From the NCBI RefSeq assembly GCF_003070865.1, contig NZ_CP026948.1, forward strand, positions 1,240,001 to 1,304,000: DNA of 64,000 bases, written 5' to 3'. The position numbers and the translations under genes are program-made. Under the pieces are notes generated by a model, which was given only the letters and a program-made list of their open reading frames with translations, was not told the origin of the DNA and made no database searches. Positions 1 through 12,732 of the stretch are shown piece after piece. The stretch comes from Corynebacterium liangguodongii (lineage in GTDB: Bacteria > Actinomycetota > Actinomycetes > Mycobacteriales > Mycobacteriaceae). Within the stretch, counting starts at the first letter, position 1. Every line of letters begins with the position of its first letter.

Positions 1-240
1 ATGGATATCGGCCCATTCGAGCATCTCTCCCGCGTCGATCGTGCGCTGGAAGTCCTCGGCGGTGACGAAGTAGTAGTCCTTGCCGTCGACCTCGCCCGGG
101 CGTGGAGCCCGGGTGGTCATTGAGACCGAAAAAAAGAGGTGGGGTACGTCGGTGCGCAGACGGTTGACGACAGTCGATTTGCCGACAGCAGAGGGTCCGG
201 CCAAGACGACAAGCCGGCCCTGCGGTGTCACGTCTGCCAC
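1..240 (-). CDS. gmk: Guanylate kinase, N-terminal 80 residues (cut by window edge)
   Basis: Guanylate kinase phosphorylates GMP to GDP with ATP in the cytoplasm. The visible 80 residues carry the P-loop GPSAVGKST at residues 15-23. They also carry the GMP-binding stretch after the TTR-APRPGE segment (residues 42-50), followed by the DGKDYYFV strand typical of this enzyme. The rest (about 110 residues) lies beyond base 1. The GTG at 240 is the best start: it gives an N-terminus of family length and lies 4 bases after the mihF stop. mihF and gmk are therefore co-transcribed, an arrangement usual in Actinobacteria. Confidence 0.93.
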   Translation of the reverse strand, partial: MADVTPQGRLVVLAGPSAVGKSTVVNRLRTDVPHLFFSVSMTTRAPRPGEVDGKDYYFVTAEDFQRTIDAGEMLEWADIH

Positions 241-244
241 CGGT

Positions 245-565
245 TTAGCCCTCGAAGCCGAAGCGCTCCAGCAGGGCGCGGCGCTGGCGCTCACCCAGGC
301 CACGGAGGCGGCGGGTCTGAGCGATCTCGAGCTCCTCCATGATCTCGCGGGCCTTGACCTTGCCCACCTTCGGCATTGCCTCGAGCAATGCGGATACCTT
401 GGTCTTGCCGATGATCTCGTCGGACTCGGCTTTGTCGAGGACGTCCTTCAAGGTGGTGTCGCCGCGCTTGAGCGACGCCTTCAGCTCGGCGCGCTGCTTG
501 CGGGCCTCGGCTGCCTTTGCGAGTGCTTCCTTGCGCTGCTCGTCGGTCAACTGTGGAAGGGCCAC
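245..565 (-). CDS. mihF: Actinobacterial integration host factor MihF
   Basis: This is a small basic nucleoid-associated DNA-binding protein (106 residues) of the mycobacterial/corynebacterial IHF type, unrelated to enterobacterial IHF. The N-terminus [14 protein letters not shown] and the C-terminal [16 protein letters not shown] are family hallmarks. The PKVGKVKA stretch near residues 65-72 is the helix-hairpin-helix-like DNA contact. The frame is open up to base 739, but the start is placed at the GTG at 565. That GTG follows a GGAGGA ribosome site and gives the conserved length. The upstream extension has no family similarity. Confidence 0.93.
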   Translation of the reverse strand: MALPQLTDEQRKEALAKAAEARKQRAELKASLKRGDTTLKDVLDKAESDEIIGKTKVSALLEAMPKVGKVKAREIMEELEIAQTRRLRGLGERQRRALLERFGFEG

Positions 566-671
566 GGATTCCTCCAAATTGTCGTAGTTAAGGTTTTCAG
601 CCAGGTGCCACACCCGGACCGGTTGTGAGGCGGGCGGAAATCCCACCGATGCAACTCGCTGGTTCCGGCCA

Positions 672-677
672 AGTGTA
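672..677 (-). promoter_or_regulatory. Candidate -10 box for mihF-gmk
   Basis: TACACT on the minus strand, about 107 bases upstream of the mihF GTG, fits the corynebacterial TAnnnT pattern. No convincing -35 box is seen. The 246-base gap 566-811 between pyrF and mihF holds no gene that I can support, and I see no intrinsic terminator for pyrF in it. Confidence 0.3.
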
Positions 678-811
678 GCACCCTCAGTGATGATCGTCGG
701 CGAACGCGGCAACGTTTCCCAAGGAAGCCGTTTTACCACGTCACCGCGATGACGCCCTCAAATTACCAGGCTTTTTGCGTTTCCACGAATAAGGGGCCGC
801 ATAACCGCCGC

Positions 812-1606
812 TTAGGCGAAGGATTCGAGGCGTTTGTGCAGCTCAGCAACGTCGGGCCCGGCGGAGAGGACAGAGCGCGAGACGTTGGGGAAGGCAAGCT
901 CTGCACGCTCGCCGACGATGCGCGAGACATCCTCAAGCGTCGCCCCCTGCGCCCCGACACCGGGCATGAGCACCGGCGCGTTGAGCGCGCCAAGGCGCGG
1001 CGGCTCGGCAACGGTCGCCCCCACCACCACCCCGACATCGCCCACGCCGGGGCCGGGATTGTAGGCCGCGCACGCATCGACCATCTGCTGGGCGATGCTC
1101 ACCCCGTCAACTAGCTGGGACTGGAAGGCCTCCGCTTCCGGGTTGGAGTTCGCCGCCATGACGAAGACCCCCTTGCCGTGCTCCCCCGCCAGCTCGATGG
1201 CCGGGTCGAGCGAACCGACCCCGAGGTAGGGCGTGAGCGTGACCGCGTCGGCCTCCAAGGGCGAACCCGGGGCGAGCCACGCGGCGGCGTAGCCTTTCAT
1301 GGTCGAGCCGATGTCGCCGCGCTTCGCGTCGGCCACGACCAGCGTTCCGGCCTCCCGCAGCGCCGCCAGGGTCTCTTCCAGGACCGCGTAGCCGACCGAG
1401 CCGAAGCGCTCGTAGAACGCGACCTGGGGCTTGACCAGGGCTACCCGCCCCGCAAAGGCCTCGACGCAGGTGCGGGAGAACTCGCGCAAGCCGTCTGCGT
1501 CATCGCCCAGCCCCCACGCCTCGAGCAGGGCGGGGTGCGGGTCGATGCCGACGCAGAGGCGGCCGAGGCGCGCCCCGGCGTCAACAAGCGCCTGCCCGAA
1601 TCCCAT
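812..1606 (-). CDS. pyrF: Orotidine 5'-phosphate decarboxylase
   Basis: PyrF makes UMP from OMP, the last step of de novo pyrimidine synthesis. The 264-residue protein is of the long actinobacterial (type 2) class. It carries the catalytic DAKRGD motif at residues 93-98 (Lys95 is the proton donor), the GIDPHP strand near residue 20, and a C-terminal phosphate-gripping region around the PGVGAQG motif. Its ATG directly abuts the carB stop codon, so it is the last gene of the pyr operon and probably translationally coupled. Confidence 0.96.
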   Translation of the reverse strand: MGFGQALVDAGARLGRLCVGIDPHPALLEAWGLGDDADGLREFSRTCVEAFAGRVALVKPQVAFYERFGSVGYAVLEETLAALREAGTLVVADAKRGDIGSTMKGYAAAWLAPGSPLEADAVTLTPYLGVGSLDPAIELAGEHGKGVFVMAANSNPEAEAFQSQLVDGVSIAQQMVDACAAYNPGPGVGDVGVVVGATVAEPPRLGALNAPVLMPGVGAQGATLEDVSRIVGERAELAFPNVSRSVLSAGPDVAELHKRLESFA

Positions 1607-4948
<3,342 letters not shown>

Positions 4949-4972
4949 GTGAGGTCTTCCTTTCCTGGTTAC

Positions 4973-6121
4973 TTACCTATTCGGGCTGTGGTTGTCCATC
5001 AACGAGATGAACTGATCGAATAACGGGTTGGCGTCGTGCGGGCCTGCAGCGGATTCCGGGTGGTACTGCACCGAGTAGGCCATGCCGCTTTCCAGGGCGA
5101 CGCCCTCGACGGAGCCGTCGTTAAGGCAGGTGTGGGTGACAAGGGCGGGGCCGAAGTCGGTATCGAAGCTCTCCCCCGGCCCGACCGGGGCCTCGAGCAC
5201 GAATCCGTGGTTCTGGCTCGTGATGTCGATCTTGCCGGTGAGGTGGTTTTTCACCGGCACGTTGACGCCGCGGTGGCCGAACTTCATCTTGGTGGTGGAA
5301 AGCCCCAGCGCTCGCCCCAAGATCTGGTTGCCGAAGCAGATGCCAAACAGCGGCACGCCGGCGGAGATGACGTCGCGGGTCACAGCCACCATCGCGTCCG
5401 CCGTGGCGGGGTCGCCCGGCCCGTTGGAGATGAACACGCCGTCGGGGTTGTACTGGGTGATCTCCTCATACGGGGTGTTGGCGGGCACGACGATGGTCTC
5501 GATGCCGCGGTCGGCGAAGTGGCCCGGCGTGGCGGACTTGATACCCATGTCGTAGGCGACGACGGTGTAGCGTTTCTCACCCTCGGCGGCCACGGTGTAG
5601 GGCTTGCCGGTGGAGACCTCGTCGGCGAGGTCGGCGCCAGCCATCGAGGGCTGCGCGTTCACGCGGGCAACAAGCGTATCGACGTCCCCGCTTGCCGCCT
5701 CGCCCGTAAAAATACCCGCGCTGATCGAACCGTAATTGCGCAGGTGGCGCACGAGGCTGCGGGTGTCCACCCCGTAGATGCCCGCCACGCCCTGGCTCTC
5801 CATTTCCTCCTCCAAGCTGCGCTTCGCCCGCCAGTTGGACACGCGCTTGGCCAGGTCGCGGATGACCAGCCCGGCGACCCAGATCTGGTCGCCGTGGGAT
5901 TCGTTGTCTTCATCGTTCCAGCCGGTGTTGCCGATCTGGGGTGCCGTCATGACCACGATCTGGCGGTGGTAGGACGGGTCGGTCATGGTCTCCTGGTAGC
6001 CGGTCATCGCGGTGGTGAACACGGCCTCGCCGAAGACCTCACCTGATGTGCCGAAGGAATAGCCCTTGTACGTGGTGCCGTCGCCGAGGACGAGAACGGC
6101 GGGAATGCGGTTGAGTGTCAT
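4973..6121 (-). CDS. carA: Carbamoyl-phosphate synthase small (glutaminase) subunit
   Basis: CarA (382 residues) hydrolyses glutamine and passes ammonia to CarB. The N-terminal CPSase small-chain domain spans about residues 5-150. The class I amidotransferase domain follows, with nucleophile Cys262 in GICFGNQ and the His354/Glu356 pair in QYHPES. Asn replaces the His often found after the nucleophile elbow, which I believe is usual in this lineage. The gene sits 14 bases after pyrC. Confidence 0.98.
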   Translation of the reverse strand: MTLNRIPAVLVLGDGTTYKGYSFGTSGEVFGEAVFTTAMTGYQETMTDPSYHRQIVVMTAPQIGNTGWNDEDNESHGDQIWVAGLVIRDLAKRVSNWRAKRSLEEEMESQGVAGIYGVDTRSLVRHLRNYGSISAGIFTGEAASGDVDTLVARVNAQPSMAGADLADEVSTGKPYTVAAEGEKRYTVVAYDMGIKSATPGHFADRGIETIVVPANTPYEEITQYNPDGVFISNGPGDPATADAMVAVTRDVISAGVPLFGICFGNQILGRALGLSTTKMKFGHRGVNVPVKNHLTGKIDITSQNHGFVLEAPVGPGESFDTDFGPALVTHTCLNDGSVEGVALESGMAYSVQYHPESAAGPHDANPLFDQFISLMDNHSPNR

Positions 6122-6135
6122 ATGAAAAGTCTTCC

Positions 6136-7413
6136 TTAATTCTCTGTCCTGTGGGTTACCGTTCCGCGCAGCAGCGTGAGCTCCGCGCGCGCGGAGAAGT
6201 CCATGCCTTCATAGGGCGTATTCGACGCCTTCGACGCCATCGCGCGGCCGTTAGCGGTCCACTGCGAGGCGGGGTTGACCAGGGTGAGGTTGGCGGGCTC
6301 GCCCGCGGCGATCGGCCGGCCTTGGTCCTGAAGCCCGAGCATCTCGGCGGGGCGCTCGCTCATGACCTTGGCCACGAACCTCCAGTCGGCCAGACCGGGC
6401 TCGACGAAGACCTGGGAGATGACGGCAAGCGAGGTCTCCAACCCCAACATGCCGGGCTTGGCGTGTTCGAACTCGCAGCACTTGTCCTCGGAGCCGTGCG
6501 GGGCGTGGTCTGTGGCAACGACGTCGACGGTGCCGTCGAGAAGCGCCTCGCGCAGCGCGTATGTGTCTCGCGCCTCGCGCAGCGGCGGGTTGACGCGGAA
6601 GACGCCGTCGTAGCCGTCGAGCTTGTCGTCGGTGAGCAGCAGGTGGTGAGGGGTGACCTCGGCGGTGACGTTGATGCCCTGCGCCTTCGCCCAGCGCAGC
6701 AGCTCGACCGTGCCCTCGGTGGAGGCATGGCAGATGTGCAGGCGGCCGCCGTAGTCGCGGGTGAGCAGCACGTCGCGCGCGACGATGGATTCCTCCGCCA
6801 CCCGCGGCCAGCCGCGCAGGCCCAAGCGTGCCGCGACCTCACCCTCGTGGGCGCAGGCGCCCTCGGTCATGCGGTGGTCCTCGGCGTGCTGGGCGAGCAG
6901 GACGCCGTGGGCCTTCGCGTACTCCACGGCGCGGCGCATGAGCTGCGGGTCGGTCACGCACTTGCCGTCGTCGGAGAACATGCGCACCCCGCTGCGCGCC
7001 ATGAGCCCGATCTCGGTGAGCTGCTTACCTGCAAGGCCCTGGGTGATGGAGCCGACCGGGTAGACGTCGCACTGCCCGTGCGCCTGGCCCTTCTCCCACA
7101 CCGCCTCGGCGAGGAAGGGTTGGTCGATCACCGGCTGGGTATTGGCCATGGTGAACACGGCGGTAAACCCGCCGCGCGCGGCCGCGGCGGAGCCGGTGGC
7201 AATCGTCTCGGTGTCCTCGCGGCCCGGCTCGCGCAGGTGGACGTGCATGTCCACCAGGCCCGGCAGCAGCACGTGGCCGGCCCCGTCGATGACCTCGTCG
7301 GCGCCGCTGACATCAACGTCGGGGCCGATCTCGGCGATCACGCCGTCGCTGACGAGCACGTTGACGCGCTCCTCGCCGTAGGGGCGGGCGTTTTCTAATC
7401 CAATAGTGGCCAT
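6136..7413 (-). CDS. pyrC: Dihydroorotase
   Basis: PyrC cyclises carbamoyl aspartate to dihydroorotate. The 425-residue protein is a class I amidohydrolase. It has the metal-binding HVHLR at residues 57-61, the REPG substrate-contact segment just after it, later metal His residues in the AQHAED and ICHAST segments, and the catalytic Asp in ATDHAPH. Its ATG overlaps the pyrB TAA by one base (TAATG), which indicates translational coupling. Confidence 0.97.
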   Translation of the reverse strand: MATIGLENARPYGEERVNVLVSDGVIAEIGPDVDVSGADEVIDGAGHVLLPGLVDMHVHLREPGREDTETIATGSAAAARGGFTAVFTMANTQPVIDQPFLAEAVWEKGQAHGQCDVYPVGSITQGLAGKQLTEIGLMARSGVRMFSDDGKCVTDPQLMRRAVEYAKAHGVLLAQHAEDHRMTEGACAHEGEVAARLGLRGWPRVAEESIVARDVLLTRDYGGRLHICHASTEGTVELLRWAKAQGINVTAEVTPHHLLLTDDKLDGYDGVFRVNPPLREARDTYALREALLDGTVDVVATDHAPHGSEDKCCEFEHAKPGMLGLETSLAVISQVFVEPGLADWRFVAKVMSERPAEMLGLQDQGRPIAAGEPANLTLVNPASQWTANGRAMASKASNTPYEGMDFSARAELTLLRGTVTHRTEN

Positions 7414-8333
7414 TAGCCCTCCTTACCTGCCAGCAGCGTAAACAGCACCGCCATGCGGGTGTAGACGCCGTTGGTCACCTGGTTAAGCACGATGGTGTTG
7501 TCGCGCTCGGCGACGTCGAAGCCGATTTCCATCCCGCGCAGCATCGGGCCTGGGTGCATGATCACCGCGGTGTCCTTCATGCGCTCAGCCCGCGCGACCG
7601 AGAGGCCATACAGCGTCGCGTACTCGCGGTGCGAGGGGAAGAACCCCCCGTTCATGCGCTCGGCTTGCACGCGCAGCATCATCACCACATCCGCATCCGC
7701 GATCTCCGCGTCGAAGTCGTGGCTTATCCGCGCCGGCCAGTGCTCGACGCCGGCGGGAAGTAGCGTCGGCGGGGCGACGAGCGTCACCTCGGCGCCGAGC
7801 GTGCGCAAAAGGTCGACGTTGGAACGGGCTACGCGGGAGTGCAGGATATCGCCGACGAGGATGACCTTGGCACCGGCGACGTCGCCGACGTGCTGGCGCA
7901 TGGACACGGCGTCGAGAAGCGCCTGGGTCGGGTGCTGGTGCTGGCCGTCGCCCGCGTTGATGATGGAGGTCTCCGGCAGCCACTGCGCAAGCAGGTGGGC
8001 CGCGCCCGAGGCGGGGTGGCGGATGATGATGGCGTCCGCGCCGACCGCCTGGACGGTAAGCGCGGTGTCTTTGAGCGACTCGCCCTTCTTCACCGAGGAT
8101 GATGACGCCGAGAGGTTGATCACGTCGGCGCTCATCCACTTCCCCGCCGTCTCGAACGAGGAGCGGGTGCGCGTGGAGTTCTCGTAGAACAGGGTGAACA
8201 CCGTGCGGCCGCGCAAGGTGGGCAGCTTCTTGACCTCGCGGCCGTCGAGGGCCTCGCGGAAGCGGTCGGCCTCGTCCATGATGCCGATGATGTCGTCGCG
8301 GGTGAGGTCCTTGATGTCGATGAGGTGTTTCAT
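7413..8333 (-). CDS. pyrB: Aspartate carbamoyltransferase catalytic chain
   Basis: PyrB condenses carbamoyl phosphate and aspartate. The 306-residue product has the STRTR phosphate-binding motif at residues 53-57 and HPTQALLD at 134-141, both diagnostic. The same frame stays open much further upstream, but that part overlies pyrR and its leader in another frame. The true ATG at 8333 overlaps the pyrR stop (ATGA) and gives normal length. No pyrI regulatory subunit is present, as usual outside Gammaproteobacteria and Archaea. Confidence 0.97.
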   Translation of the reverse strand: MKHLIDIKDLTRDDIIGIMDEADRFREALDGREVKKLPTLRGRTVFTLFYENSTRTRSSFETAGKWMSADVINLSASSSSVKKGESLKDTALTVQAVGADAIIIRHPASGAAHLLAQWLPETSIINAGDGQHQHPTQALLDAVSMRQHVGDVAGAKVILVGDILHSRVARSNVDLLRTLGAEVTLVAPPTLLPAGVEHWPARISHDFDAEIADADVVMMLRVQAERMNGGFFPSHREYATLYGLSVARAERMKDTAVIMHPGPMLRGMEIGFDVAERDNTIVLNQVTNGVYTRMAVLFTLLAGKEG

Positions 8334-8896
8334 CGTCCCTCCTTGAGCAGGGTTACGGCGTCGGCAGCGTCGATCGGGGTGAGCGTGACCGCTACGCCTT
8401 CGCTTCTCGACGTCGGAATGTTCTTGCCCACATAATCCGCGCGGATCGGCAGCTCGCGGTGGCCCCGATCGACGAGCACCGCGAGCTGGATCGCGGCCGG
8501 TCGGCCGATATCGGCGATGGCATCGAGTGCGGCGCGGATGGTGCGCCCGGAGAACAAGACGTCGTCGACTAACACGACGACGCAGCCGTCGATGTCCTCG
8601 GGGATGGACGTGGGGCGAATCGCCCTGTGGGGGCGGTGGCGCAGGTCGTCGCGGTACAAGGTCACATCGAGGCTGCCGACGGGGATGTGGGTGCCGGAGA
8701 ACTCCTCGATGGCCGCCGCGATGCGGCGCGCGAGCGGCACGCCACCGGAGGGAATTCCCAAGAGGATCACCCTGGGCGCGGCCTCGGAGCCGACGGCGTT
8801 TTTCTCTATGATCTGGTGCGCGATGCGTGCGATCGTGCGCGAGACGTCGGGCGCGCTTAACAGCTGCACCGACTCGCGCGACTCTCTCGTGCTCAC
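8330..8896 (-). CDS. pyrR: PyrR, uracil-sensing RNA-binding regulator / uracil phosphoribosyltransferase
   Basis: This is the first gene of the pyr operon: 188 residues of type I phosphoribosyltransferase fold with the PRPP loop [14 protein letters not shown] near residues 107-120. Homologues bind pyr mRNA when UMP is high and have weak uracil phosphoribosyltransferase activity. Translation starts at a GTG preceded by AAGGAGG. A hairpin resembling a PyrR-binding loop lies 14-29 bases before that codon and is listed separately. The stop overlaps the pyrB ATG. Confidence 0.95.
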   Translation of the reverse strand: MSTRESRESVQLLSAPDVSRTIARIAHQIIEKNAVGSEAAPRVILLGIPSGGVPLARRIAAAIEEFSGTHIPVGSLDVTLYRDDLRHRPHRAIRPTSIPEDIDGCVVVLVDDVLFSGRTIRAALDAIADIGRPAAIQLAVLVDRGHRELPIRADYVGKNIPTSRSEGVAVTLTPIDAADAVTLLKEGR

Positions 8897-8909
8897 CGGA
8901 CCTCCTTCC

Positions 8910-8925
8910 CCGCCTCTCTGTGCGG
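8910..8925 (-). promoter_or_regulatory. Probable PyrR-binding hairpin in the pyr leader
   Basis: The minus-strand RNA reads CCGCACAGAGAGGCGG: a CCGC/GCGG stem closing a loop with AGAGA followed by GGC. The known PyrR-binding consensus has a purine-rich NGNGA loop followed by GGY, and this matches it except for one base on the 5' side of the stem. The hairpin ends 14 bases before the pyrR GTG, next to the AAGGAGG ribosome site. That position suits translational repression, as proposed for mycobacterial pyr operons. No downstream terminator/antiterminator pair is visible, which argues against the Bacillus attenuation mode. Confidence 0.6.
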
Positions 8926-8989
8926 AATTTAAAGGATGTCGAACCTGGTTGAAAGTCTCGTTGAAAGTCTATGGTGGAGACCGTCATTG

Positions 8990-8995
8990 AGCATA
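8990..8995 (-). promoter_or_regulatory. Candidate -10 box of the pyr operon
   Basis: TATGCT on the minus strand would start transcription near 8983. The resulting leader of about 87 bases contains the PyrR-like hairpin. The leader also holds the 10-mer TTGAAAGTCT twice on the plus strand, at 8949-8958 and 8961-8970. The -35 region is weak. Confidence 0.4.
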
Positions 8996-9023
8996 GCACC
9001 CGCTCCCGCACAAGAAAGGCGCG

Positions 9024-10367
9024 ATGAGCTTTTCCGCTTCCCATGTCGTCCCCGCGCCCCGCGATGAGGTATGGCGCTGGCACTCCCGCCCCGGTGCCGT
9101 CGTCCGTCTGACCCCGCCGTTTCTGCCCATGAGGCCCGTTATCCAGGCCGCCGACCTTTGCAGCGGCACGACCGAGTTCGCCCTCCCCGCCGGGCTGCGC
9201 TGGGTGGCCCGGCACGATACGGAAGGCTTCGTCGACGGCACGCAATTTAGAGACCGCGCGGCCAATGCGCCGTTCCGCGCGGCCACGGGCTGGGTGCACA
9301 CCCACCGATTCGAGGAGGTAAGCCCGGACTCCACGCGGGTAAGCGACCACGTGGAGAACCGGGTGCCGGGCGCTTTCCTTCACCGAGCGTTCGCCTACCG
9401 CCAGCGCCAGCTCATCGAGGATTTGCGTTTCCTCTCCACGCTGCCCGACTCTCCTCGCCTCACCGTCGCTGTCACAGGTGCCCGCGGGCTGGTTGGCACC
9501 GCGCTTAGCGCCCAGCTCACCACGGCCGGGCACCGCGTCATCGAGCTTTCCCACGGCACCGCGCGGCCGGGCGCTAGGCGCTGGGACGTGGACAACCCAG
9601 CGGCTGATCTCTTGCGCGGCGTCGACGCCGTGGTCCACCTCGCCGGCGAGCCCATCGGCGGGCGGTTCACCGCCGCAAAGAAGCGCCGCATCGCGGGCTC
9701 CCGGGTCGAGCCGACCCGCCGACTTGCCCGGCTCGCCGCCGAGAGCGGGGTGAAGGCTTTCGTTTCCGCCTCGGCGATCGGGTTCTACGGAACCGACGCC
9801 GCCACGCCCGCGCGCACCGAGTCCGCCCCGCGCGGCGAGGGCTTCTTGGCGCAGGTCTGCGAGGAGTGGGAGGCGGCCAGCAGGGTCGATGGGCTGCGCA
9901 CCGTCAACGTGCGCACCGGCCTCGTGCTCTCCGGCGCCGGCGGCCTTCTGCCCCTCCTGCGCCGCTCCGCCGGCCTGGACCTCGGCGCCCGGCTCGGCGA
10001 TGGCTCGACGTGGATGAGCTGGATCTCCTTAGACGACCTCACCGACATCTACGTGCGCGCGCTTGTTGACGCCTCCTTCACCGGCCCCCTCAACGCCACC
10101 GCGCCCCACCCCGTGACCAGCGCCGAGTTCTCCGCTGCGCTGACCCGCCTGCTCCATCGCCCCGATGTGCTCTCCGTTCCCGCGTTCGGCCCCGCGGCGC
10201 TGCTCGGCCGGGAAGGCGCGGCGGAGCTCGCCTTTGCTAGCCAAAACGTCGTGCCCGACGAGCTCGGTGCCCGCGGCGTCCGTTTCCGCTACCCCGCCCT
10301 GGAATCCGCCCTTGCCCACGAGCTCGGGCGGGAGCGCCTTGTAGACCCTTCGCGGGTCGCCCCGTAA
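9024..10367 (+). CDS. SRPBCC domain fused to TIGR01777-type NAD(P)-dependent epimerase
   Basis: The 447-residue protein has two parts. Residues 1 to about 140 look like a SRPBCC (START-like) ligand-binding domain. From residue 147 an extended short-chain dehydrogenase begins, with the nucleotide motif TGARGLVG (151-158), then [12 protein letters not shown] and the SASAIGFYG segment of the YfcH/TIGR01777 group. The reaction is unknown; the family is usually annotated as sugar-nucleotide epimerase. This fusion is common next to pyrR in corynebacteria. An AGAAAGG ribosome site precedes the ATG. It diverges from the pyr operon. Confidence 0.85.
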   Translation: MSFSASHVVPAPRDEVWRWHSRPGAVVRLTPPFLPMRPVIQAADLCSGTTEFALPAGLRWVARHDTEGFVDGTQFRDRAANAPFRAATGWVHTHRFEEVSPDSTRVSDHVENRVPGAFLHRAFAYRQRQLIEDLRFLSTLPDSPRLTVAVTGARGLVGTALSAQLTTAGHRVIELSHGTARPGARRWDVDNPAADLLRGVDAVVHLAGEPIGGRFTAAKKRRIAGSRVEPTRRLARLAAESGVKAFVSASAIGFYGTDAATPARTESAPRGEGFLAQVCEEWEAASRVDGLRTVNVRTGLVLSGAGGLLPLLRRSAGLDLGARLGDGSTWMSWISLDDLTDIYVRALVDASFTGPLNATAPHPVTSAEFSAALTRLLHRPDVLSVPAFGPAALLGREGAAELAFASQNVVPDELGARGVRFRYPALESALAHELGRERLVDPSRVAP

Positions 10368-10372
10368 GCTCG

Positions 10373-10834
10373 GTGGGCGTGGAAACAGATGTCGTGCCCG
10401 TCGACGCCGCCGCCGTCGCACGGGTGCTTGCGGAGGAAAGGCTCGAACACCGCGTCGAGGGCGAGGTGGTGCGCACCGGCTTTGCCAACGCAGCCATCGC
10501 TTTCGCCATCGATCAGGATTACCTCGTCTGCGAGGCGCTGTGGCGCGGGGTGATCCCCGCCGCCGACGTGGGGCAGGTGCTTTATGCGTGCAACGAGTAC
10601 AACCAGTCTGCCTTCGCCCCGACGCTGAAGTTTTTCGATCACGCAGACCAGCAGCCCGCATCCACGCTCGGGATCAGCGCATCGAGGGTCCTCGATGTGA
10701 CCTGTGGTGCGTCGGTGAACCAGCTTGGCGCCTTCGTCGTGAGCACACTTGACGCAATCTTAAGCGCCTTCGACTACCTCGCCGCGACCTTTCCCGCGGC
10801 CGTGACCTGGCAGGAGCCCCACGATGAGCACTGA
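10373..10834 (+). CDS. YbjN-family protein (1 of 4)
   Basis: A 153-residue acidic protein of the YbjN type, a fold related to type III secretion chaperones. I recognise it by the alternating strand/helix pattern, with ALWRGVIP, the YACNEYNQ helix and a C-terminal helix rich in small residues. The function is unknown; E. coli YbjN has been linked to stress and motility control. The start is the GTG at 10373, 5 bases after the previous gene; a second GTG at 10379 is possible. It overlaps the next YbjN gene by 11 bases, so the two are coupled. Confidence 0.7.
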   Translation: MGVETDVVPVDAAAVARVLAEERLEHRVEGEVVRTGFANAAIAFAIDQDYLVCEALWRGVIPAADVGQVLYACNEYNQSAFAPTLKFFDHADQQPASTLGISASRVLDVTCGASVNQLGAFVVSTLDAILSAFDYLAATFPAAVTWQEPHDEH

Positions 10835-11243
10835 TATCGTCACCGCCGAGCGCGTCGCTTCAACGCTGGGCTCCCACGGGATCGAGGCAACCACCGACGC
10901 CTCCGGGCGCGGGGTGCACGCCACAGTGGGAGATGTTGAGGTAATGCTGGTCATCCTAGACTCCGTGCTTATCGCGCGCACGGCGTCGGTGACCGAGGTT
11001 TCCTCCGGCACACCGGATCCGAAGCTCTACCTCGCGGCGAACCAGGTCAACGCCGCCTACCCGCACGCGCGCTGCATCGTGGTCAACCGCGAGGAGAACA
11101 TCACGCTGCGCACCGAAGCAGAGCTGCCCATCGCCGCCGGGCTTGACGGCGCCCAACTCGACAGCGCGCTTACCCGCGCCATAAATGCCGTGACCCACGC
11201 CCAGGACATGCTTAAGGCCGTGTCGGAACAGTTCGGAGCCTGA
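10824..11243 (+). CDS. YbjN-family protein (2 of 4)
   Basis: A 139-residue partner of the preceding gene, overlapping it by 11 bases. It has the YbjN-like layout: an N-terminal helix (ERVASTLGSHG), a central sheet, the helix with NQVNAAYPHARC, and a C-terminal helix. No signal peptide or membrane segment is seen, so a cytoplasmic location is likely. It is the last ordinary gene before the accessory island. A similar pair lies on the other side in opposite orientation. Confidence 0.7.
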   Translation: MSTDIVTAERVASTLGSHGIEATTDASGRGVHATVGDVEVMLVILDSVLIARTASVTEVSSGTPDPKLYLAANQVNAAYPHARCIVVNREENITLRTEAELPIAAGLDGAQLDSALTRAINAVTHAQDMLKAVSEQFGA

Positions 11244-11369
11244 CGCACGCCCCAGATCCTGCGGTTTTCTTGCTTGCCGCGCGGGCTTGCCTCTCTTGGT
11301 TTATTGTGAACATTGCCCGAAGGATTCTGTCGGGGAACCTTGCGTTGAACTGCATGTCAGGGAGAGTCG

Positions 11370-12282
11370 ATGAAGCTCGGTACACAACTTGTTGCTGCGG
11401 GCACCGCAGCTATTACAGCGTGCACATTGACCGTTGCCACGGCTGCGGCGGACGTGTTCCACGGATACTGGATCGGCGGGAGAATCGAGGAAACCTACCA
11501 CCGCCTCGGCGGGTGGGGCAGGTTCGGGGATGCCACTACGCCTGAAAGTGTGGCTGCGTGGAACGGCCGCTTCCAGGTCTTCCAACACGACGCCTCCATC
11601 TACTGGCACCCGAACGTCGATGGCGGCACCGCCCACCAGGTGGGCGGTCGCATCCGTGACAAATGGGGCGATCTCGGCTGGGAAAACGCTGCCCTGGGCT
11701 ACCCCGTAACTGATGAGTTGCAAACACCTGACGGTGTGGGCCGGTTCAACCACTTCCAGGGCGGGTCGGTTTACTGGTCGCCGAACACTGACGCACCAGA
11801 TCTGGGGCGGGATCCGGGATAAGTGGGCGGCGCAAGGATGGGAGACCGGCCCGTTGGGCTATCCCACCACTGATGAGCGCACCACCCCGGACGGGAAGGG
11901 CAAGTACAACCATTTCGAAGGCGGGTCGATCTACTACTCGCCTGCAGGTGGGGTGCGCACTGTGAGCGGGAAGATTCGTGACTTTTGGGCCAAAGCCGGC
12001 TGGGAGAAAAGCTCCTTCGGGTTCCCGTCGTCGGATGCCTACACTGCCGGGGGCGGGGTGAAACAGAATTTCATCGGTGGTGCCATCCAAGCGTTTGAGC
12101 CCACCGGTGTAGCCCTGGAAAAGTTTGATAACAAGGCCTACTCCAGCTATCGGCAGGTCTACCCCCTTTTCGCGAAAGAAGACTTTCCTCGCTGGCACGC
12201 CGCGGGCGCACACCGCGAACTGATCCAGAACATGGACACCTACTTCCCGTTGACCGGGTGCCCGAAAGAGGCCAGTGGCTAA
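11370..12282 (+). pseudogene. Secreted LGFP-repeat protein, frameshifted (probable toxin carrier)
   Basis: The first frame (11370-11822) begins with a Sec signal peptide (about 27 residues, small residues before the likely cleavage site) and LGFP repeats. The reading must shift by one base near 11790-11796 to continue into the frame ending at 12282; the total of 913 bases (3n+1) confirms one extra base. The rejoined product would be about 303 residues with about four LGFP repeats, recognisable by RIRDKWGDLGWE, ALGYPVTDE and GGSVYWSP. LGFP repeats are thought to anchor proteins to mycolate-type cell walls. The last ~55 residues after the repeats match nothing I know and may be a small C-terminal effector domain. 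Phase variation or a sequencing error are alternatives to true decay. Confidence 0.75.
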
Positions 12283-12319
12283 AGAAGTGACCGAAGCTCC
12301 ACGTGATATCGAGATCTAA

Positions 12320-12718
12320 ATGAATTTTGAAACTACCCCGCCCGGACCGTTCTCATTCGGTTCTGAGCTTGAAAACTACCCCACCCTTGCAATCACACGG
12401 ACATACGGCACTGACAAGGGCGAAAGTGCAGATGGGCGAGCCCTTGTTGGAGGCGCAGAGAGGTACGTTTCCCTCGGCGGGACGCACGGCGTAGTAACAT
12501 ACGTCGCAATCAACAGCTTGGTGCCTGGTGATACTTTTCTTGGAGTGCCGCTGTCATTGCGCCCAACAAAGTTTCGCAATGAACTTAAAAAGGCAGGAAT
12601 TTCCACCTTGGGAAAACCCTGGGATTTTAGATTGGCTGGCACCGACGTCTCTTTCTGGGTAGAAGAAGGGGAAATCGCAGCAATTGCCTGGCAGCACTCT
12701 TCCTCGTCAACTCGTTAG
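12320..12718 (+). CDS. Immunity-like protein ImmA1 (unknown family)
   Basis: A 132-residue protein without signal peptide. It is clearly homologous to the product at 14626-15039: both share the N-terminal YPP/TPPGPFSFG motif, the core PGDTFLGVP followed by RPTKFRNELKKAGI, and a final strand before a C-terminal Trp. I cannot assign it to a named family. Its position right after a secreted LGFP protein, its small size and its duplication suggest an immunity protein; this is inference. The DNA is visibly richer in A and T than the flanking chromosome. Confidence 0.6.
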   Translation: MNFETTPPGPFSFGSELENYPTLAITRTYGTDKGESADGRALVGGAERYVSLGGTHGVVTYVAINSLVPGDTFLGVPLSLRPTKFRNELKKAGISTLGKPWDFRLAGTDVSFWVEEGEIAAIAWQHSSSSTR

Positions 12719-12732
12719 AAAAGGACAGTCGC

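Noticed and set aside
7413..9638. 741-codon frame that would fuse extra sequence to PyrB
   Set aside because: The added part overlies pyrR, its leader and the epimerase gene in the wrong frame; pyrB has a coupled ATG at 8333.
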